From NCBI GenBank assembly GCA_030037875.1, contig JASHPV010000089.1, forward strand, positions 1 to 61,108: a DNA stretch of 61,108 bases. Reading direction: 5' to 3'. Below the pieces are notes generated by a model. The model did not search any database. It was not told where the DNA came from and saw only the letters and a program-made list of their open reading frames with translations. Both the position numbers and the translations under genes were made by a program. Below, in pieces: positions 1-8,804 of the stretch. Each line of letters begins with the position of its first letter. The stretch's first letter is position 1. This stretch comes from Thermoplasmata archaeon. Lineage in GTDB: Archaea; Thermoplasmatota; Thermoplasmata; Lutacidiplasmatales; UBA184.

Positions 1-1179
1 GGCTCGATCGATAACCTGATCTTCTACGCCGGGGCCGTTCGGACGCTGGACGCGAAGAGCCCCCAAGAGTTCCTCGGAGATGGGACGACCATCTTCCGAC
101 GGGAACCCGTCGGCGTGGTCGGCTCGATCACGCCGTGGAACTATCCGTTCATGATGGCGGTCTGGAAGGTCGGACCGGCGTTGGTGACCGGCAACACGGT
201 CGTCCTCAAGCCCGCAAGTTGGACCCCTTTGACCACTCTCGAACTGGGCAAGGCGTTCACGGAAGCCGGGCTTCCGGCCGGCGTACTGAACGTCGTGACT
301 GGCCCAGGGCCAGAGGTCGGGGACGAGCTGTGCCGCAACGCGAAGGTCGACATGGTCTCCCTTACCGGGGACACCGCGACCGGAAAGAAGGTCATGGAAG
401 CGGCGAGCAGCACCGTGAAGCGCGTGCAGCTCGAGCTGGGGGGCAAGGCGCCGTTCGTTGTCTTCGAGGACGCGGATATCCCCGCCGCCGTGGAAGGAGC
501 CATCGTCGGCGGCTACGTGAACGGGGGCCAGGACTGCACGGCGGCGACCCGGATCATCATCCACCAGTCGGTCCGCGAGAAGTTCGAGAAGGGGCTCCTA
601 GAGCGGGTCAAGCAGGTCCGCGTCGGCGACCCCGCTTCCCGGTCCACCGACCTGGGTCCGCTCGTCCACGCGAGCCACCAGAAGAAGGTGCTCGATTGGG
701 TGGAGGAGGGCAAGCACGAGGGAGCGAAACTGCGGATCGGCGGGACCGAAGCCGGGGGGAAGCTCAAGCAAGGGGCCTTCGTCAACGCCACCGTCTTCGA
801 CCAGGTGGCGCCGGACATGGAGATCGCCCAGCGGGAGATCTTCGGGCCGGTCCTGGACGTGATCGAGTTCGAGAAGTTCGACGACGCCATCGAAATCGCC
901 AACGGAGTGGACTACGGTCTGGCCGGCAGCGTGTGGACCCAGAACGTTCGCACGGCGCTGCGTGCGGCGAACGCCCTGCGGTTCGGGGACGTGTGGGTGA
1001 ACGACCACCTGCCGCTGGGCTCGGAGACGCCCCACGGCGGTTTCAAGCAATCCGGCTTCGGGAAGGACCTCGGCACGGATTCATTGAACGACTACACGGT
1101 CGTGAAGAACCTCTACATCGACCTCACGGGACAGGCGCGCAAGGGTTGGCACTACACGGTCTACGGCGACCCGGCCTAG
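1..1179 (+). CDS. NAD(P)-dependent aldehyde dehydrogenase, 5' end cut by window
   Basis: The reading frame is open from base 1, so the first ~100 residues lie outside; 392 residues are visible. It oxidises an aldehyde to an acid with NAD(P)+. Visible ALDH landmarks are the PWNYP segment of the cofactor fold, the general-base Glu in LELGGKAP, the nucleophile Cys in GGQDCTAATR (residue 179 of the fragment) and EIFGPVLDV. The style resembles aminobutyraldehyde or betaine-aldehyde dehydrogenases, but the substrate cannot be fixed from sequence. A second, different ALDH follows after 21 bases and an FAD oxidoreductase after that, so the three are probably co-transcribed in a catabolic operon. Confidence 0.93.
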   Translation, partial: GSIDNLIFYAGAVRTLDAKSPQEFLGDGTTIFRREPVGVVGSITPWNYPFMMAVWKVGPALVTGNTVVLKPASWTPLTTLELGKAFTEAGLPAGVLNVVTGPGPEVGDELCRNAKVDMVSLTGDTATGKKVMEAASSTVKRVQLELGGKAPFVVFEDADIPAAVEGAIVGGYVNGGQDCTAATRIIIHQSVREKFEKGLLERVKQVRVGDPASRSTDLGPLVHASHQKKVLDWVEEGKHEGAKLRIGGTEAGGKLKQGAFVNATVFDQVAPDMEIAQREIFGPVLDVIEFEKFDDAIEIANGVDYGLAGSVWTQNVRTALRAANALRFGDVWVNDHLPLGSETPHGGFKQSGFGKDLGTDSLNDYTVVKNLYIDLTGQARKGWHYTVYGDPA

Positions 1180-1200
1180 GACCCGCCGGCGCAGGGAGTC

Positions 1201-2679
1201 ATGGCGTCGGCCGAGTCGGGGGAAACGGGTCTCCTCTTCATCGGCGGCAACTGGGTTCCGTCCCGGTCCGGCCGCTGGCAAGAGGTCGACGACCCCTCCA
1301 CGGGCCGTCGGCTCGGCCGGGTGTCCGTCGCCTCCCGGGAAGAAGCCTCGGCCGCCGTGGACGCGGCCGCCGCGGTCGAAGAGTCCTGGGGCTCCACCCC
1401 GATCCACGAGCGGGCCCGACTGTTGCGTGCCCTCTCGGACCGACTCGCGGCGGACAGCGAGGGAATGGCCCGGTTGATCGCGCAAGAGGTGGGAAAGCCG
1501 ATCGTCGATGCTCGGGTCGAGGCCGGACGGGCGGTCACGGTCTACCAGCTCGCCGCCGACGAAGCCCGCCACCTGACGGGAGAGTCCTTCCCGGCCGATG
1601 CGTACGCCTACCCGGCGGGCAACGAGCGACGGTTCTTGTTCTCGGTCCGAGACCCGATCGGCGTCGTCGTCGCGATCAGTCCGTTCAATTTCCCTCTCAA
1701 CCTGCTTTCCCATAAAGTGGCTCCCGCGCTCGCCGCGGGCAATCCGGTCGTGATCAAGCCCACCAGCTCGGCCCCGCTCACGGCCCTCAGGCTCGCCAAG
1801 CACGCGGACGCCGCAGGCTTTCCCCGAGGGGTCGTGAATGTGGTCGTGGGCCCGGGCGGCGAGGTCGGCGATACGCTGGTCGAGCATCCTCGCACCCGGC
1901 TCGTGACGTTCACCGGCTCCACGTCGGTGGGTAAGAGCATAGCCGAGAAGGCCGGACGTCACGCGAAGCGGGTGATCTTGGAAATGGGAGGACTGGACCC
2001 GTTCATCGTGCTCGACGATGCTCCGCTCGACGTGACCGTAGCGGCCGCGGTGCGCGGTGCCTTCGGATACTCGGGCCAGGTCTGCACGGCGTCCAAGCGG
2101 CTGCTGGTCTCGGACGCGGTCGCCGACCGATTTGCCCGGGCCCTGACCGAGCGCGCGGGGAAACTGAAGGTGGGACCGGCGCTTTCGGAGGACACTCAAG
2201 TGGGCCCGGTCATCGACTCCGCGGCGCTGGACCGAATGGACCGGCTCGTCGGCGATGCGGTGTCCCACTCGGCCAAGGTCCTTCTCGGGGGACAGCGCGC
2301 CTCTGAGCTCGCCCCGGGTTACTTCTACCGACCGACGGTCCTCGATGACGTTACCCCTGAATCGAAGATCGCGCAAGAGGAGCCGTTCGGTCCGGTCGCC
2401 CCCATCCTGCGATTCCGCGACCTCGACGAGGCGGTCCGGATCGCCAACGGAACCCCCTACGGGCTCCAGGCGGCGGTGTACACGAACGACATCAAGAGCG
2501 CGTTCGCCATCGCGAAGCGGATCCGGGCGGGCGGCGTCCACATCAACGACCCTACCTCGCTCCGGTGGGACGCGCTGCCCTTCGGCGGCGTGAAAGAGAG
2601 CGGCCTCGGGCGCGAGGGGCTCCGGTACGCGATGGAAGAAATGACCGAGGTCAAGCTGATCTCGGTCAACTACGGCTGA
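1201..2679 (+). CDS. aldehyde dehydrogenase family protein
   Basis: A full-length ALDH of 492 aa with catalytic Glu261 in LEMGGLDP and nucleophile Cys295 in SGQVCTASKR, plus the cofactor-fold SPFNFP segment and the EEPFGPVAP motif. The GQVCTA-KR form of the Cys motif and its length resemble archaeal lactaldehyde or non-phosphorylating glyceraldehyde-3-phosphate dehydrogenase-type enzymes more than the upstream ALDH does, so the two probably act on different aldehydes. The ATG follows a GGGAG stretch, a modest Shine-Dalgarno, and lies 21 bases after the previous stop. The exact substrate is unknown. Confidence 0.93.
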   Translation: MASAESGETGLLFIGGNWVPSRSGRWQEVDDPSTGRRLGRVSVASREEASAAVDAAAAVEESWGSTPIHERARLLRALSDRLAADSEGMARLIAQEVGKPIVDARVEAGRAVTVYQLAADEARHLTGESFPADAYAYPAGNERRFLFSVRDPIGVVVAISPFNFPLNLLSHKVAPALAAGNPVVIKPTSSAPLTALRLAKHADAAGFPRGVVNVVVGPGGEVGDTLVEHPRTRLVTFTGSTSVGKSIAEKAGRHAKRVILEMGGLDPFIVLDDAPLDVTVAAAVRGAFGYSGQVCTASKRLLVSDAVADRFARALTERAGKLKVGPALSEDTQVGPVIDSAALDRMDRLVGDAVSHSAKVLLGGQRASELAPGYFYRPTVLDDVTPESKIAQEEPFGPVAPILRFRDLDEAVRIANGTPYGLQAAVYTNDIKSAFAIAKRIRAGGVHINDPTSLRWDALPFGGVKESGLGREGLRYAMEEMTEVKLISVNYG

Positions 2680-2712
2680 GCGCGAGATCCTGCCATCGGG
2701 AGTGGAGCCCGA

Positions 2713-4275
2713 ATGTACGACGTCGTGATCATCGGGGGAGGGCATAATGGCCTCACCGCGGCGGCCTACTTGGCCCGGGGCGGGGCCAGGGTCGTCGTGC
2801 TGGAGCGGCGCCCCATCGTCGGAGGCGCCTGCGTTACGGAGGAGCCGTGGCCGGGCTTCCGCATCAACACCTACGCCTACCTCGCCGGGATGCTGAGCGC
2901 GAAAGTGATCGACGAGCTACGGTTGTCCGAGTTCGGTTATCGAACCATTCCGCATGACCCGGAAGGGTTCATTCCCTTCCCCGATGGCCGGTCGCTCACG
3001 GTGTGGGCCGACACGGCCCGGACCCAGAAGGAGATCGCGCGATTTTCTGCCCGAGATGCGGAGGCCTACCCCCGGTACCTCCAGCATTGGGCGGAGATCC
3101 TGAAGCTCCTTGAGCCGATCCTCGGCGGCAGTCCGCCCTCTTTACGAGAACTGACCGAGCGGTTCCGGGGCCCCGAGTACGAGCGATTGCTCCGCGACCT
3201 GGTCCTGCGGAGCGCAGAGGATTTTCTCTCCGAATGGTTCGAGTCGGAAGAGGTCAAGGCCGCCCTGGGGTTCAGTGCGTGCGTCGGGGCGTTCACCAGC
3301 CCCCGCCGGCCGGGAACGGCATACGTGCTGGCGCACAACAGCGTGACCGAGCTCGGAGGGCGTGCGGGGGCGTGGGGATTCGCCGTGGGAGGCATGGGGC
3401 GGACCACCGAGGCCCTCGCGCGGGCCGCTCAAGGGTTAGGGGCCGAAATTCGGACCGGCGTCGAGGTTCGGTCGCTGCTCGTCGAAGCCGGCCAGGTTCG
3501 CGGGGTCCAGACCACCGATGGCCACCGGGTCGAAGCGAGAGCGGTGGCCTCGGGGGTCGACATCAAGCAGACGCTACTGGGACTCGCGCCGGCCGACTCC
3601 GTTCCGCCAGAAGTCGCGCGTCAGGTTCGGAGCTTCAAGACCTACGCCACGACGCTCAAGTTCAACGCCGCGCTCCGCCGCCTGCCGCGCTTCACTGCCC
3701 AACCCGAAGTGCCGGGCCCGCATCATCAAGCCTCGATCACGATAGGTCCCTCGTTGGCGTACCTCGACCGAGCCTACGCGATGGCCGCGAGCGGCCAGCT
3801 TTCGGACCCGCCGTTCGCCGAGATATTGTTCCAGAGCGCCGTCGACCCTTCGGTCGCGCCCCCGGGTCAGCATACCATGACGTGCTCCGTCAAGTACGCG
3901 CCTCGGGAGCTCGTCGGAACCTCCTGGTCGGACCATCGGGCCGCCGCCGCGGAACTCGTCCTGTCGACCTTGGAGGAGTACGCTCCGGACATCCGCGAGG
4001 TCGTGAAGCACGCCCAGGTCGTGACCCCGGAGGACATCGAGACCACACTGGGCATGACCGGCGGCAGTTGTTTTCATGGAGACCTGACGCCCGACCAAAT
4101 GTTCTCGATGCGTCCGTTTCCCGGCGCAAGCGGGTACCGTCTCCCGATCCCCGGTCTGTACCTCTGCGGCTCGTCGGCCCATCCGGGCGGCGGCGTCACG
4201 GGCGTGCCGGGGCGGAACGCGGCCCAGGTCATCCTGGCCGATTTACATCGGGCGGGAGCCCCGCCTGCGGGCTAG
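2713..4275 (+). CDS. FAD-dependent oxidoreductase, COG1233 (phytoene dehydrogenase/PYROXD2-like), copy 1
   Basis: 520 aa. The N-terminus has the dinucleotide fold IIGGGHNGL, then VVLERR and GGACVTEEPWPG, typical of the amine oxidase/phytoene desaturase superfamily. The C-terminus has LYLCGSSAHPGGGVTG, which closes the FAD site. It is one of three paralogues in this window (the others begin at 4335 and 10032) that share EEPWPG, the DIETTLGMTGG-like segment and HPGGGV. No carotenoid gene accompanies them; aldehyde dehydrogenases, aminotransferases and Rieske oxygenases do. Oxidation of an amine or small hydrophobic substrate is therefore more likely than carotenoid desaturation. Substrate unknown. 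Confidence 0.88.
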   Translation: MYDVVIIGGGHNGLTAAAYLARGGARVVVLERRPIVGGACVTEEPWPGFRINTYAYLAGMLSAKVIDELRLSEFGYRTIPHDPEGFIPFPDGRSLTVWADTARTQKEIARFSARDAEAYPRYLQHWAEILKLLEPILGGSPPSLRELTERFRGPEYERLLRDLVLRSAEDFLSEWFESEEVKAALGFSACVGAFTSPRRPGTAYVLAHNSVTELGGRAGAWGFAVGGMGRTTEALARAAQGLGAEIRTGVEVRSLLVEAGQVRGVQTTDGHRVEARAVASGVDIKQTLLGLAPADSVPPEVARQVRSFKTYATTLKFNAALRRLPRFTAQPEVPGPHHQASITIGPSLAYLDRAYAMAASGQLSDPPFAEILFQSAVDPSVAPPGQHTMTCSVKYAPRELVGTSWSDHRAAAAELVLSTLEEYAPDIREVVKHAQVVTPEDIETTLGMTGGSCFHGDLTPDQMFSMRPFPGASGYRLPIPGLYLCGSSAHPGGGVTGVPGRNAAQVILADLHRAGAPPAG

Positions 4276-4304
4276 ACCCGGGGCCCCCGTTCCTCGAGCC
4301 GCGG

Positions 4305-4312
4305 ATTAAATA
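4305..4312 (+). promoter_or_regulatory. archaeal TATA box (ATTAAATA)
   Basis: An AT-only octamer in a GC-rich gap, centred about 26 bases upstream of the GTG start at 4335. This spacing predicts transcription starting at or next to the start codon (leaderless mRNA), so this gene can be expressed independently of the preceding ones. Confidence 0.6.
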
Positions 4313-4334
4313 GCGGGACCGGGCTGCCCCGCGC

Positions 4335-5933
4335 GTGTCCTCGTATGATGTGATCATCATCGGCGGCGGCCACAATGGGCTCGTAGCGGCGGGGTACCTC
4401 GGAAAAGCCGGAGCCAAGGCCCTCGTTCTCGAGCGACGACCGATCGTCGGCGGCGCCGCCGTCACCGAGGAACCTTGGCCGGGGTACCGCATCAACACGT
4501 TCTCGTACGTCGCGGGCCTTCTGCGCCCACAGATCGTCGATGACCTGGAACTGAGTTCCTACGGCTATGAGACGATCCTGTACGACCCGCAATCCTTCGT
4601 CCCCTTCCCGAACGGCACGTCGCTGAGCCTATGGAACGACACGGAAAAAACGCAGAAGGAGATCGCTAAGTTTTCCGCCAAGGACGCGGCGATCTACCCA
4701 AAGTACGAAGAGTACTGGGACAATGTTCTGGACCTCGTCGAGCCCTTGTTGCTGGCGCCACCGGTCCCGCTGCCAGAACTCGTGGGGATGTTCGAGGGGA
4801 CACAGGCCGAGGAGCTCGTGCGCGAGCTGTTCCTTCTCAGCGCCTGGGATTTCCTGGACGAGTGGTTCGAGAGCGACGAGGTCAAGATCAGTTTCGCGAC
4901 CAACGCGGTGATCGGCGAGATGTGCGGGCCCCGTACTCCTGGGACCGCCTACGTGCTCGCCCACCATAACATCGGAGTGCTCGACGGTCAGCGCAAGGTA
5001 TGGGGATTCTCCAAGGGAGGGATGGGCCGGATCTCCGAAGCCCTGGCCGCGTCGGCCCGTCATCACGGGGTCGAGATCCGGACCGGCGTGGGAGTGCGCC
5101 AGATTCTGCTGCAGAACGGAAAGGCCGTCGGAGTCGAGACGGCGACGGGGGAACGGATCCACGCCACCGCGGTCGCCTCCAACCTCGATGTGAAACGCAC
5201 GCTGCTCGAGCTGACCCCTCCGGACGCGGTGCCCGCCGACATCCGCCGGCAGGCGGAACGGTTCCGGACCCGCGGGGCGGCGCTCAAATTCAATGCCGCG
5301 CTCGATGACCTGCCGGAGTTCACGGCGGCTCCCGGGCGCCCGGGTCCGCATCACCGGGGAGCGATCGAGATCGCTCCGTCCATGGAGTATCTCGAGAAGG
5401 CGTTCGACGACGCCAAGTACGGAAACTTCTCCCAGCACCCGTTTCTCGACATCGAGTTCCAGAGCGCCTCGGACCCCACGATGGCGCCCCCGGGGAAGCA
5501 CGTGATGACGTGCTTCGTGATGTACGCTCCTCGCGAGCTATCGGGTACCACGTGGTCGGAGTTCAAGCCGGCCGCCGGCGAGCGGTGCCTGGACACGATC
5601 GCCGAGTACGCGCCGGATATCCGGAAACAGGTCCGGCACTGGCAGATCATCTCGCCCGAAGATATCGAGACCACTCTCGGGATGTCCGGCGGGAATATCT
5701 TCCAGGGTGACATCACCCCCGACCAGATCTTCTCCTTCCGACCCTTGCTCGGATGGGCGAACTACCGGACACCGGTCCCGGGATTGTACTTCTGCGGCTC
5801 CACCGCCCACCCCGGGGGCGGGGTCACCGGGGCACCGGGCTACAACGGCGCCCATGCCCTTCTGGAGGACTTGCCAAAACTGAAGAAAGGCGAGTTCCCC
5901 CGGCCCGGGGTGGGCCCGGGCGGAACAAGTTAA
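4335..5933 (+). CDS. FAD-dependent oxidoreductase, COG1233 (PYROXD2-like), copy 2
   Basis: 532 aa from a GTG placed ~26 bases after a TATA element; the protein then begins directly with the fold (IIIGGGHNGL). It shares with copy 1 GGAAVTEEPWPG, the ETTLGMSGG segment and the terminal FAD motif YFCGSTAHPGGGVTG. The alternative of a downstream start would delete the FAD fold. The likely reaction is dehydrogenation of an amine or small organic molecule with FAD. It is followed 24 bases later by a class III aminotransferase, suggesting serial processing of amine-bearing compounds. Substrate unknown. Confidence 0.88.
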   Translation: MSSYDVIIIGGGHNGLVAAGYLGKAGAKALVLERRPIVGGAAVTEEPWPGYRINTFSYVAGLLRPQIVDDLELSSYGYETILYDPQSFVPFPNGTSLSLWNDTEKTQKEIAKFSAKDAAIYPKYEEYWDNVLDLVEPLLLAPPVPLPELVGMFEGTQAEELVRELFLLSAWDFLDEWFESDEVKISFATNAVIGEMCGPRTPGTAYVLAHHNIGVLDGQRKVWGFSKGGMGRISEALAASARHHGVEIRTGVGVRQILLQNGKAVGVETATGERIHATAVASNLDVKRTLLELTPPDAVPADIRRQAERFRTRGAALKFNAALDDLPEFTAAPGRPGPHHRGAIEIAPSMEYLEKAFDDAKYGNFSQHPFLDIEFQSASDPTMAPPGKHVMTCFVMYAPRELSGTTWSEFKPAAGERCLDTIAEYAPDIRKQVRHWQIISPEDIETTLGMSGGNIFQGDITPDQIFSFRPLLGWANYRTPVPGLYFCGSTAHPGGGVTGAPGYNGAHALLEDLPKLKKGEFPRPGVGPGGTS

Positions 5934-5957
5934 CACCCTCCCCGGCTCGGGCACTCG

Positions 5958-7295
5958 ATGCCGGCCGGCCCCTCTTCCCACCGTCGAAAGAAGTCGGTGG
6001 GGACCGATTACTGGGCGCGGTACCAGCAGCTGTTCCCTCGCTACTTCTGGTCGGAAGAAACCCGTCTCGCGAGCGTCATCGTGGCCGACGCGAAGGGGTC
6101 GACGGTCCGGGACACGTCCGGCAAGAGCTACATCGACCTCACGAGCCAGTGGGCGACGAACAACCTAGGAAACGTTCCGCCGGAGGTCCTCGGCGTGACG
6201 GTCGAGGCGCTTCGTCGGTACGGGTTCCTGACCTACTTCATGACCCCGCATATTCCGATGATCGAGCTGGCGGAGCGGCTGATCGAGAACCGGCCCTCCC
6301 CGAATCTGTCCCGAGTGTTCCTGGAGCTCTCCGGCACCGGGGCCGCAGAAGGCGCGGTCAAGCACGCCGTCGAGGCGAGCCACCGACCGCTCATCCTCAG
6401 CTTCCTGGGGCAGTATCACGGTCTCTCGATCGGAACGAACCTCATCGGTAGCCTCAGCGCGCATGAACGGAGATATTGGGAAGCGTGGGGCGGCGGAGCG
6501 CTGCACGCGCCGTACCCGTTTCCGTACCGGCGACCCCGAGGGATGAGTCCGGAGGAATACGGGGACTGGGTCCTGGAGTACATCGAGGAACAGGTCGTGG
6601 GCCGGCAGGCGGAAGCCGACCGGATCGCCGGGGTGATCCTGGAACCGGTCGCCTGCGAGGCCGGTATCTGGATTCCCCCGGCGAAGTTCGTTCGGGGGCT
6701 CGCCAAGCTCTGCGAGGCCCATGACTGGTTCTTCATCGATGACGAGGTCGAGACCGGCCTCGGGCGAACGGGGAAGATGTGGGGGATCGAGCACTTCGGA
6801 GTAGCCCCGGACCTGATGGCGATCGGGAAGGGGATCTCGGGCGGGTTGATGCCCATCGGCGCGGTGATGGGGACGGAGGAGGTCATGGGCGAGGCGATAG
6901 TCGCGGCGGGGACGACCTTCGCGGGCCATCCGGCGGCGTGCGCTGCCGCCACCAAGACCCTCGAGATCCTGCGGCGAGACAAGATTCCGGAACGCTCGGC
7001 TCGACTCGGCGCCGCGGCGCTCAAACGGATGAAGGAATGGGAACGCCTACCGAACGTCGGCGAAGTGAGAGGGTTGGGTCTCTGCCTCGCGGTCGAGCTG
7101 GTCCGGGACAAGCGGTCCCGAAAGGCCTTCTCCGAGTTGGGCCGGCGCATTTTCTTCGACTGCGTCGAGCACGGCACGATCCCGCTTTGGAACTACGGTG
7201 ACCATGTCGTCCGCATCGAACCTCCATTGACGATCGAGCCAGAAACTCTCGACGCCGGCCTGGACGCGGTCGAGTCCGCCCTCCGACGCGGCTGA
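5958..7295 (+). CDS. class III aminotransferase (PLP-dependent omega-aminotransferase)
   Basis: 445 aa. Fold type I PLP enzyme: the glycine-rich ELSGTGAAEGAVK phosphate-binding region, the cofactor Asp in FFIDDEVETGLGRTG, and the Schiff-base Lys291 in IGKGISGG. Class III enzymes move a terminal amino group (GABA, diamines, taurine, beta-alanine) to 2-oxo acids or pyruvate. The usual DEV-Q-GxGR signature reads DDEVETGLGR here. An aldehyde made by this enzyme could feed the ALDHs at the left edge. A weak AT-rich element (AAGTTAACA) overlaps the previous stop, ~25 bases before the ATG. Confidence 0.9.
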   Translation: MPAGPSSHRRKKSVGTDYWARYQQLFPRYFWSEETRLASVIVADAKGSTVRDTSGKSYIDLTSQWATNNLGNVPPEVLGVTVEALRRYGFLTYFMTPHIPMIELAERLIENRPSPNLSRVFLELSGTGAAEGAVKHAVEASHRPLILSFLGQYHGLSIGTNLIGSLSAHERRYWEAWGGGALHAPYPFPYRRPRGMSPEEYGDWVLEYIEEQVVGRQAEADRIAGVILEPVACEAGIWIPPAKFVRGLAKLCEAHDWFFIDDEVETGLGRTGKMWGIEHFGVAPDLMAIGKGISGGLMPIGAVMGTEEVMGEAIVAAGTTFAGHPAACAAATKTLEILRRDKIPERSARLGAAALKRMKEWERLPNVGEVRGLGLCLAVELVRDKRSRKAFSELGRRIFFDCVEHGTIPLWNYGDHVVRIEPPLTIEPETLDAGLDAVESALRRG

Positions 7296-7447
7296 ACGCG
7301 GGTCCGCCGTACTCCGGGTCCCCGAACCGACCGGGGATTTCCGTCTTGGAATCCGTTCCGAATCGGTCACTTTCGGCCCAGTTCCGGTTCCGGTTTCTGT
7401 CCGAAACGGGTTATTTCTGTACATAATCGACATTTTTCACATCTAAA

Positions 7448-7483
7448 ATGGTCTATTCAGCGCTCAAACGTGACATAGACCAT
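7448..7483. promoter_or_regulatory. 9-bp perfect inverted repeat, candidate operator
   Basis: ATGGTCTAT at 7448-7456 and ATAGACCAT at 7475-7483 are exact reverse complements separated by 18 bases, giving 27-bp centre-to-centre spacing (about 2.5 helical turns). It lies about 120 bases upstream of the Rieske TATA element. It may be a dimeric regulator site or an upstream activating site; no regulator gene lies beside it. Confidence 0.45.
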
Positions 7484-7603
7484 AGGACCCCCGAGACAGG
7501 CTAACAGCAGCCCGGCATTGCACTTTGGCTCGTGGGGTCAATACAAAGGATAGAGCATCGAACTGTATCGAAATACGGGGTAAACACCCCCTCTGGCGCC
7601 AAG

Positions 7604-7610
7604 TTTTTAT
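7604..7610 (+). promoter_or_regulatory. TATA box (TTTTTAT) of the Rieske operon
   Basis: A T-rich element preceded by a purine-containing BRE-like GCGCCAAG and centred ~28 bases before the ATG at 7635, so transcription should begin within a few bases of the start codon. Confidence 0.6.
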
Positions 7611-7634
7611 GCGCAGGACGGTCTTCCTCCGATA

Positions 7635-8795
7635 ATGTCGGCGATCGCGAAGGGACGGGGAGGTGCGCGCGAGACGGAACCCAAGGGACATCTCTCGGGT
7701 ACAACTCCCGACGGCCACGTCTACTGGGACGAGGCCGTGCTCCGCACGGAGCTCGACCGATTCTTCTACCGCAACTGGGTCCTCGTCGGCCGGGAGGAGC
7801 AGATCCCGAAGACCGGGGACTACCTGACCCGGTCCATCGGGACGGAAGGCATCATTCTCCTTCGGGACAAGGAAGGACAGATTCGGGGGTTCCAGAACGT
7901 CTGCCGGCATCGGGGGACCCAACTCCTCGAACAGCCCCATGGCTCCGGCCTTCGGTCGATCGTCTGCCCGTATCACGTCTGGACCTACGGGCTCGACGGA
8001 CGCCTCAACGGCGCCGGACACATGCAGTCCGTTCAGGGGTTCCGTAAGGAGGACAACGGGCTGTTCCCGGTCCGCGTCGAGGCGGCCGCCGGATTCATTT
8101 GGGCGAATCTCGACCCGAACGCTGCCCCCCTCGCCACCCAGCTTGGCCCCTTCCTGGAGCGGATCGCTCGCTTCCCGCTGGCCCAGCTACGAGCCGGCCC
8201 GACGCATACCTACACGATCGAGGCGAACTGGAAGCTACTGGTCGAGAACTACTCGGAGTGCTACCACTGCGCGCCGATCCACCCCGAACTGAACCGGATC
8301 ACCCCGTACATGACGGGGGACAACGACGCCTTCTTTACCGAAGGGAAGGGCAAGTTCTCCGGGGGGTACCAGACCTTCGCGGGCGACTACACGTCGATGA
8401 CGATGACCGGCTACACCCGCCGGTCGGCGCTGCCCGGCATGACCGAGGAGGACCGGAAGCGGATCTACTACTATGTGCTCTGGCCGAACACCTTCTTCAG
8501 CCTGCACCCCGACTACCTGATGGTCCATACCGCCTGGCCGATCTCCCCCGGCCGGTCCCGGGTCGAGAACGAGTTCTACTTCGACCCCGCGGAGATGGCG
8601 AAGCCGGACTTCGACCCGAGCGATGCGGTGGGGGTCTGGGACATCATCAACCGACAGGACTGGCACGTTTGCGAGCTGGCCCAGAAGGGTACCCAGAGCC
8701 GCACCTGGCACGGCGGCCGGTACAGCGAGCAAGAGACGCTGGTGTGGGACTTTGATGCGTACTATCAGGACCAGATGGGACGAGAGACTCCCTAA
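7635..8795 (+). CDS. Rieske non-heme iron oxygenase, alpha subunit (quaternary-amine type), copy 1
   Basis: 386 aa. The N-terminal Rieske [2Fe-2S] domain has Cys90-x-His92 and Cys111-x2-His114. The C-terminal catalytic domain has His211 and His216 for the mononuclear iron in ECYHCAPIH, with a candidate Asp in NRQDWH. The residue bridging the two metal centres, Asp in most ring-hydroxylating dioxygenases, is Glu208 here, as in carnitine monooxygenase CntA and glycine-betaine demethylase types. N-demethylation or C-N cleavage of a quaternary or N-methylated amine is the best guess. No small subunit, ferredoxin or reductase is present in the window, so electrons must come from elsewhere. Confidence 0.9.
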   Translation: MSAIAKGRGGARETEPKGHLSGTTPDGHVYWDEAVLRTELDRFFYRNWVLVGREEQIPKTGDYLTRSIGTEGIILLRDKEGQIRGFQNVCRHRGTQLLEQPHGSGLRSIVCPYHVWTYGLDGRLNGAGHMQSVQGFRKEDNGLFPVRVEAAAGFIWANLDPNAAPLATQLGPFLERIARFPLAQLRAGPTHTYTIEANWKLLVENYSECYHCAPIHPELNRITPYMTGDNDAFFTEGKGKFSGGYQTFAGDYTSMTMTGYTRRSALPGMTEEDRKRIYYYVLWPNTFFSLHPDYLMVHTAWPISPGRSRVENEFYFDPAEMAKPDFDPSDAVGVWDIINRQDWHVCELAQKGTQSRTWHGGRYSEQETLVWDFDAYYQDQMGRETP

Positions 8796-8801
8796 GGAGG
8801 T
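8795..8801 (+). promoter_or_regulatory. strong Shine-Dalgarno (AGGAGGT) for the second Rieske gene
   Basis: A full-consensus SD whose first base is the last base of the preceding TAA stop, with the ATG three bases after its end. It indicates translation coupled to the first Rieske gene within one mRNA. Confidence 0.7.
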
Positions 8802-8804
8802 CGG

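Larger units (their letters stand above)
7296..7634. other. 339-bp AT-enriched intergenic region before the Rieske genes
   Basis: No gene is seen. The base composition is clearly more AT-rich than the flanks. It contains several near-repeats of TTCCG/CCGAA type in its first 100 bases, a perfect 9-bp inverted repeat (listed separately), and a TATA element just before the first Rieske start. It appears to be the main regulatory region of this end of the catabolic cluster. Confidence 0.7.

Noticed and set aside
135..2745. Long overlapping frames on both strands opposite or across the two aldehyde dehydrogenases (for example a 526-codon + frame and a 554-codon - frame)
   Set aside because: They are Arg/Gly/Pro-rich shadow translations typical of GC-rich coding DNA, and the ALDH frames have complete family motifs.
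7296..7634. Small genes in the AT-rich gap
   Set aside because: Frames found (60-180 codons) cross the promoter and lack any plausible start or motif.
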